Of a DNA stretch of 64,000 nt, positions 58,756 through 64,000 are shown piece after piece. The position numbers and the translations under genes were made by a program. The stretch covers positions 79,429 through 143,428 of the forward strand of contig BDIU01000072.1 in NCBI GenBank assembly GCA_002118135.1, given 5' to 3'. Positions within the stretch are counted from its first letter, which is position 1. Each line of letters starts with the position of its first letter. The stretch is from Trebouxia sp. TZW2008. Its lineage: Eukaryota; Chlorophyta; Trebouxiophyceae; Trebouxiales; Trebouxiaceae. Under the pieces are notes generated by a model. That model was not told the DNA's origin and did no database searches. It saw nothing but the letters and a program-made list of their open reading frames with translations.

Positions 58756-59887
58756 CTGAGGTGTGGCACAGCTATTCTTGTGTACTCACAGTAAGTTGTC
58801 ACTGTGTGCTTGGTGTAGCTATGTACTCCCCTCTCAGATTTGCTAGTTGTTAAACAATGCAGCTCAGACCCTGACGACATTGTGATAGCTTGTTGAATTT
58901 GTGAATCAAGGCTGCAGCTCTGCTTCTGCAAGAGCTTGTTGTTCTGTACTGTATTGTCAATTTAGCCAATTGCTCACGATCGGGCTTGTGCTGACTTTTG
59001 ATAACAATGTGGGAACGGTAGAACATGTAAAGGACTAGGTGTATGTTAGCATCGGTTAAAGTTCTCTGACAAGAAAAATGAGGATTGGTGGCATGGCTTT
59101 GATGCTTTTTCGTTGACTACACTTGAGGCAGTTGTCTGATCATTCAAGTCGGCTCACCTACCGAGTCCTGATTGAACATGAACTGACAAGACTCAGTGTT
59201 GGAACAAGTCACCAGTCGATGTGCAAGATGATGAACGCAGGCTCCAGATTGGTGTAGACTCAGCTGTACTGCTGATAGAAAGCTTTTGTTTGAATTGAAT
59301 GGGTAGATTGGCTTCACAGGCACGTGACATAGCTGAGAGACACAACACGACAGGTTATCAATGATGCTTCGGAGCAGGTCTGCCTCTCTGCCAGAGAGAT
59401 TGTAGCTGATTATGGCACAGCAAATCAAGTCTGTACACTGGTCCGAACAAAGCCGCTTCAGATGTTTTGCCTGATTGCACCTGGCCACTCATGCTACAAG
59501 CAAACTTAAAAATAGCTTCAATAAGCTTGGCATGGCACACAGCATGCCTCATGCATTCAGGACTTGAGCTGATGTCGAACCCCATCAGAGATGAATCATT
59601 ATGTACCGAAGGGTGGCGTGTTCACCAACAGCAGGGTATCATTTTCTCAGTGTGAGCATATAGCCAAGTCAAACAACACTGCAACAGTTGATTTTTGCTG
59701 CTTGATATGCGTTGGACCTGCATTGGCCTGAGAGCAGAGAGGTGTCCTGGCGACTGTACATGATGACATCCACTTTTGCACAGCCAGCTCAGCGTATGCA
59801 GCCTAACTTGTGACAAGCAGCATTCATGCTGGTAAGATACAGCCCTTGTATCTAGGCCAAGACATTTTGAGCGCAGCAGCACTAGCA
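58756..59887. other. 3' region between AAA ATPase and the convergent nuclear-type gene
   Basis: About 1.1 kb after the terminal-exon repeats. A TGTAA word at 59026-59030 could end the ATPase transcript. No coding sequence is supported. Confidence 0.5.
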
Positions 59888-60559
59888 TCAACCCTTGTCT
59901 GCTGCATCCTGATCGTCTGGATCTGAATTGCTCTCATCAGAATCAGAATCAGAGGCATAGTTCCCTGCAGCAGCACATGGAGCTTATGCTGAAACCCTCT
60001 GGGCACAATGAGTATGATAAGGCTTTGTGCAGCAAACAACATGCATTGTGTTTTGCACGCTTGTCATACTTCACCTAGCATCGCTGTCAGACTAGGCTGG
60101 TGTGCAGTGAGGAACAAATCAAGTTGTCCTGAAGCTTTCAAGCAAACCTATTATGATGAGACTGCGTTGCATTTATGTGAAGCCTACCGTTTGCATCATG
60201 CTTGCTTGCTTGTCATGCCTTACCTAGCATTGCTGTCAGACTGGGCTTGGCTTCTGTGGAGCTGGGTTTAGTGTCAGTGACAGACGGCTGAGCAGAACTT
60301 GATTGAGTCGCTGGCTGCTGAGTAACAGATGCAGATGCTTGCCCGAGGCTGTTGTCACTATCTACTTTTGCTTTCTTGGGTGGTGGTTCCCCTTGCTCTG
60401 TGCTGCTGCTATTCTGTGTGGCTGCTGGCTTGATTCGTACACTGTTGATGCTTGATTTTGGCACAGGCCTGCATAACAGCGGCCATATTGATTGACAATC
60501 AAGCATGCTCCAAGCCTGTTGTAAGTTTGGCTGCTGATTCAAACAGGAGAGTCATGCTC

Positions 60560-60600
<41 letters not shown>

Positions 60601-61411
60601 CACAGACAAGCAAGTAGGCAGGCTGAGGATCAACTGCAGTGTTCGCAAGCATGCTCTTGGGAAAAGGACAGTTCTGGTAGGGAGTGCTGAAAACATCACA
60701 ATCTGCTACTGTAAAATACTGAGAAGACTCACTTGCCCAACTTGTCCTTTCTGGCCTGCGCTGCTTTCAGCGCAGCAGCTGCCCTTTCTCCTTCAATTCT
60801 AGCTCGTTCTTTCATGAACTGCTGCCGTTCGCTGTCTCGCAGCTCCATTTCAGTGAATCTGCGCTTCTCCTCTTCATCTCTGAGGTACAGTAAGTCTCCC
60901 TTGTCAAAAGCTGCGTAAGCAGATTACCTTGTGTAAGCAAATGTTGCCATGGCAACTTGAGGCAATCATCACACAGACATCAATTTCCCCAGTGAATTAT
61001 GGTAGGCTGTCCAAACAGCAACTCTACAAACCTCCTCGACCAAATAGCCATCCGCTCTGATTTTGCTGAGTGTCCTCAATCTGCAGACCAGGATCTCAAT
61101 TGAAGGCTGGTCGAGGGTGAGCACCAGCTTGCGAGCAGTGAACGCAATCCTTACATCATGGACCATGCGCATATAGTCAGCATCACTCTCAGCTCCTTCC
61201 GAGAAAAGGTCCAAATCCTGCCTTCTGTTAGGGTCAGGAGGGCGCAGGCTGCCAGGCTTCGGCGCAGCCTTGCCAAGACGGTTTATGCCCTGAAAAGGCA
61301 TGTAATTGGTCATGACAGCGAAAAGTTAGGCATGACATATGTCAAACTATACAGGCAAGCATTCAGTCACTTTGCTGTGGCAAGTGAAAGCCTAACACAA
61401 CCTACCGCCAT
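59888..61411 (-). CDS. Small nuclear-type protein with charged helix, NLS and acidic tail; family not identified
   Basis: Six exons give 229 residues in full phase: 61411-61406 (only ATGGCG), 61289-61155, 61080-61032, 60910-60733, 60468-60224, 59964-59888 (TGA). Order of features: an N-terminal segment MAGINRLGKAAPKPGSLRPP, an acidic stretch SEGAESDADYMRMVHDIED, a long charged helix (about 64-122, DEEEKRRFTEMELRDSERQQ then KERARIEGEKAAAALKAAQ), a Ser/Thr/Gln-rich linker holding the basic signal PPPKKAKV, and an acidic tail YASDSDSDESNSDPDD. The composition and order recall small splicing- or transcription-associated nuclear proteins, but I cannot assign a family. The six-base first coding exon is unusual but supported by donor GTAGGT and frame. 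Divergent from the Gln-rich gene, 374 bp apart. Confidence 0.75.
60056..60250 (-). repeat. Copy of an exon end and donor in the small nuclear-type gene
   Basis: 60058-60103 repeats 60207-60252: GCTTGTCAT, then CACCTAGCATCGCTGTCAGA versus TACCTAGCATTGCTGTCAGA. The first is the intronic copy. Confidence 0.85.
60558..60600 (+). repeat. (AGCA)n tetranucleotide repeat
   Basis: About ten perfect AGCA units, in an intron of the minus-strand small nuclear-type gene. Confidence 0.95.
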
Positions 61412-61785
61412 CGCCTAGATCAGCCGCAGGTTTTCTGCAACGACAGCTTCTTGGAAAGCGGCAGACAATCGCTAGAACCTCCAGAACGTCATTTGCTTAG
61501 CGCAAGATCTCCGAACAAGTCCGCAGCAGCTGAGATCTTAGCGAAGCCGGACTGAGAGCGGGCCTGCAGTTACTGTCTTGAAATCATTTGCGATAATTTC
61601 TGCACACACCGAAGCTTGCCTGACGCTGAAAGCAGAAGCAGCAGAAAGCCAAGCTTGTTTGAGCTGTGCAGGCCAAGCTTCAATATGGCACGCTCCGAAG
61701 CCACTCTTGCCGAGATGCTTTCTGTAGCTTGAGACCCGACGGAAGGCTTGAGCAAGGCTTTGAGGGGGCGTTCTCGTCTGTCATT
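61412..61785. promoter_or_regulatory. Divergent promoter region between the two right-hand genes
   Basis: 374 bp lies between the start of the small nuclear-type gene (minus) and the Gln-rich gene (plus). It holds both 5' leaders by inference. No strong motif is recognised. Confidence 0.5.
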
Positions 61786-63730
61786 ATGGCTCATCAGGCC
61801 AATGCAGGCATGTCTGGAGTCCTGGGGCCTTGGTCCTCGCTTCAAGACGCACAGATCCAGGTAAGTGAGCAACGCCTGAGAAAGCGAAATGCAGCGAGCG
61901 TCACGGTCGTTGCTGCGCCTAAAGCACGTTCGATACTGCAGGCAGCTCTGCAGCAAAGCGCAAGCCGGCAAGGCTCTACTCAGGCATCAACACCCTTCGG
62001 ATCAGCTGATCCCTTTGCATCGGGTTCTAGTGCTGCTGCAAATCTCGGTCAAAACTACAGGTCATTGGTTCGTCCACAGCTGCAATATCAACAGGCAGGA
62101 GACACCAGGTGTGTCATAGCTTTTGCGCCCGGCGTGTAGTGCGCAATCGAGGGCTGCAATTTGTGCGTGCGCATGTCCTGCAGGGGTGCGGCAAAGCCTT
62201 CCACATACACTGCCAATGAACAGGCTGCACCTTCTTGGCAAAGAGACAACAGGCCTTCTTCAGCAGCATCTGAAGCCTGGACTTTTGCTCAACCTCGCCA
62301 AGCAGCTTTTGGATATGGCAACTCTGGCAACCTGAGCGCCTGGCAGCAGCAACTTGCCAATATGCAACAGCAACCTGCAACTGAGCAGCATGCGCAAGCA
62401 CCACATCAGGTCTGACAGCAAAAGTCCATCCTAGAAAGGCACTTTCTCGCCAGCAAGCTTCAGCTGTGCTGATGTGCAACAGTCTTGTGACAACCATGCA
62501 GGGTTGGGGTCTGCATGTTGATAGCTCCAGTCAGCAGAGGCAGCAACAGCAACTGCAGCAACAGCAGCAACAGCAAGCGCAGCAGCTCTTCAACAGCCAA
62601 AGCCTGTCAGGCATGCAGAAGCCAAGTTCAGGTGACCAGCTTGTGCAGGTCAGTCCTGCATGCAGCAAATGCTCATTTGTGTCGCTGATCTTCAAGATTG
62701 AGAATGCCTGTGTTTGCAATGTTGAACAACGCTGCATATGTATCATGACAAGTCCAAGCTTTGTTGACTCCCTGTTCATGACATGGCACACAGATCAATG
62801 GTACAATGCAGCTGATGTTTCATTAATAAATGCTCAAGTAACTAGCATTGACATACAAGACCTGTCAAAATTTCCCCATGAAGCGGCGTACATAAAACAT
62901 TGGCACCTGTGTACTGCATGTGACAGCTAAGCTTGCTGTGCTCATGTCAGACATGATGTCAGAGCTGTGCCAACTAAGCACATGCCAGGTGGTGATGTGT
63001 AACAAGAAATGCTTCGCACTGTTTGCCATCCTGTGCCTGGTGCTTCAAAACACTTGTGTCAAAGCAGCAACTCAGCCTTGCGTCTATTCACACAGGCTCC
63101 TATGGTGACGCCAAACGGGAAAAACCTTTTCTCTTTCTATTGTCTTGAGCTGTCTCAGTGCTATGATAGGATCTCAGAGCTCAGTGGGGCAACCTGGCAT
63201 CCACCCCCCCTCCCCCTCAGCCACCCACTCAACCTGGTCAATCAGGCAAGCCTTATCTGAGCCCATTGCACAGCATGTATAGTGTCTGTGCATTGATCCA
63301 GGACCTGTGGTTGAGCATATCCCCTTTTTGTGCATCCCCTTTGCCATTTGATCACCTGCTGCCCCACTGTTGCGGACAGATCTAGCATAGCTTCACTCTT
63401 GTTAGCGAGCCAATGTGAAAATCACAAACAATGGCATTCTCAAGTGAAGTGCTATGTGTCGTGATTCCAGACAAGCTTCAGCACCCTGTCAAGCTGCTTC
63501 AGCTGTGTCACCAAAGTCATGGCCATGGGCATGATTGAGGCATGATTGGGGCATCTTGTATGCAGGGTTTGAGCATATGTGGGGATCAGCAGGGCTGACT
63601 GGCATGGGCCAACAGCCCCAAATAGGGCTTGACTCTCACCAACCTGCTGCTGCTGTTGCCGCTGCTGCTGCTGCTTCACGCATCCCTGATGACTTCCCAG
63701 TTCTGGACTTTCCAGATTGGGATGGGCCAG
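61786..63730 (+). CDS. Gln/Ala-rich protein, partial (continues past the right edge)
   Basis: Exons: 61786-61860 (MAHQANAGMSGVLGPWSSLQ), 61942-62060, 62184-62409, 62502-62648, possibly 63096-63245, and about 63566-63730, which ends at a donor (CAG/GTTAGT). The protein is disordered. It has Ser/Ala stretches (TPFGSADPFASGSS), a polyglutamine run (about 62535-62590), and a poly-Ala segment followed by SRIPDDFPVLDFPDWDGPG. The acidic-aromatic DDFPVLDF patch could be a docking motif; a weak resemblance to N-terminal regions of CCR4-NOT subunit 2 is noted but not enough to name it. The last exon needs an upstream phase-1 junction that I could not place. Its 3' exons lie outside the window. Confidence 0.55.
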
Positions 63731-64000
63731 GTTAGTGCACATTACACTTGTTTTGCAGTCGCTCCTGAAGACAGTGAATGAGAGTGCTGGGAAAACCATT
63801 TTTCAAGGGTCAAAAGTTGTACTGTTTTGGAGGCCAAACAGCAGCCCGTGGTGCAACTCGTGACGAGTAGTTGTATCCACCTGCGCCAAGACCCTGTTGT
63901 TCTTGCATCCTGCTGTGAACACTTGGTTATCTAATTAGTATTTTTTGTTGTTTTTCAGAGTATAGCGCAGCTTGGTAGCGTATCTGTTTTGGGAACGTGC

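Noticed and set aside
62531..62791. Minus-strand Cys-rich frame
   Set aside because: Antisense of a polyglutamine (CAG) tract in the Gln-rich gene.

Overview
The window is eukaryotic nuclear DNA, most likely from a unicellular green alga (Chlorophyta, perhaps a trebouxiophyte). Almost every gene is cut into many short exons with GT-AG introns. The set includes clearly plastid-related genes: the stromal processing peptidase, a plant-type phosphofructokinase and an alpha-glucan phosphorylase, all with transit-peptide-like N termini. One nuclear tRNA-Arg(TCT) is present. I rebuilt gene models by joining exons at splice sites. For nine loci the exon lengths sum to a multiple of three and reading phase holds at every junction. 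No rRNA, CRISPR array, transposon or prokaryotic operon was seen.

Layout, left to right: (1) 289-5481 minus, a large low-complexity Ala/Pro/Ser protein with FSRPAAP repeats and scattered FG motifs, incomplete at its 3' end. (2) 5867-13841 plus, alpha-1,4-glucan phosphorylase with an N-terminal ACT-like domain. (3) 14266-19301 plus, plant-type phosphofructokinase. (4) 20275-24290 minus, a coiled-coil protein. (5) 24600-24672, tRNA-Arg. (6) 24952-27788 minus, ALG2 mannosyltransferase. (7) 28040-29172 plus, a SAP-domain protein. (8) 29746-38893 minus, chloroplast stromal processing peptidase. (9) 39378-42202 plus, a glutathionyl-hydroquinone-reductase-like protein. (10) 42828-45596 plus, an LRR locus with in-frame stops. 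(11) 46398-52894 plus, a DENND6-type DENN protein. (12) 54067-58238 plus, a meiotic-clade AAA ATPase. (13) 59888-61411 minus, a small nuclear-type protein. (14) 61786 onward plus, a Gln-rich protein running off the window.

The genes do not form one pathway. Two link to plastid starch and sugar metabolism (phosphorylase releases glucose-1-phosphate; phosphofructokinase commits hexose-phosphate to glycolysis). One matures imported plastid proteins, one builds the N-glycan precursor, and others act in membrane traffic, thiol chemistry and the nucleus. Several pairs are divergent and share short upstream regions.

The most striking feature is structural. In at least eight genes the introns hold tandem, partly decayed copies of the neighbouring exon edge together with its splice site. 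Units are roughly 65-260 bp, in two to five copies. This looks like continuing exon/intron-boundary micro-duplication, a possible engine of intron growth, pseudo-exon formation and 3'-end change.
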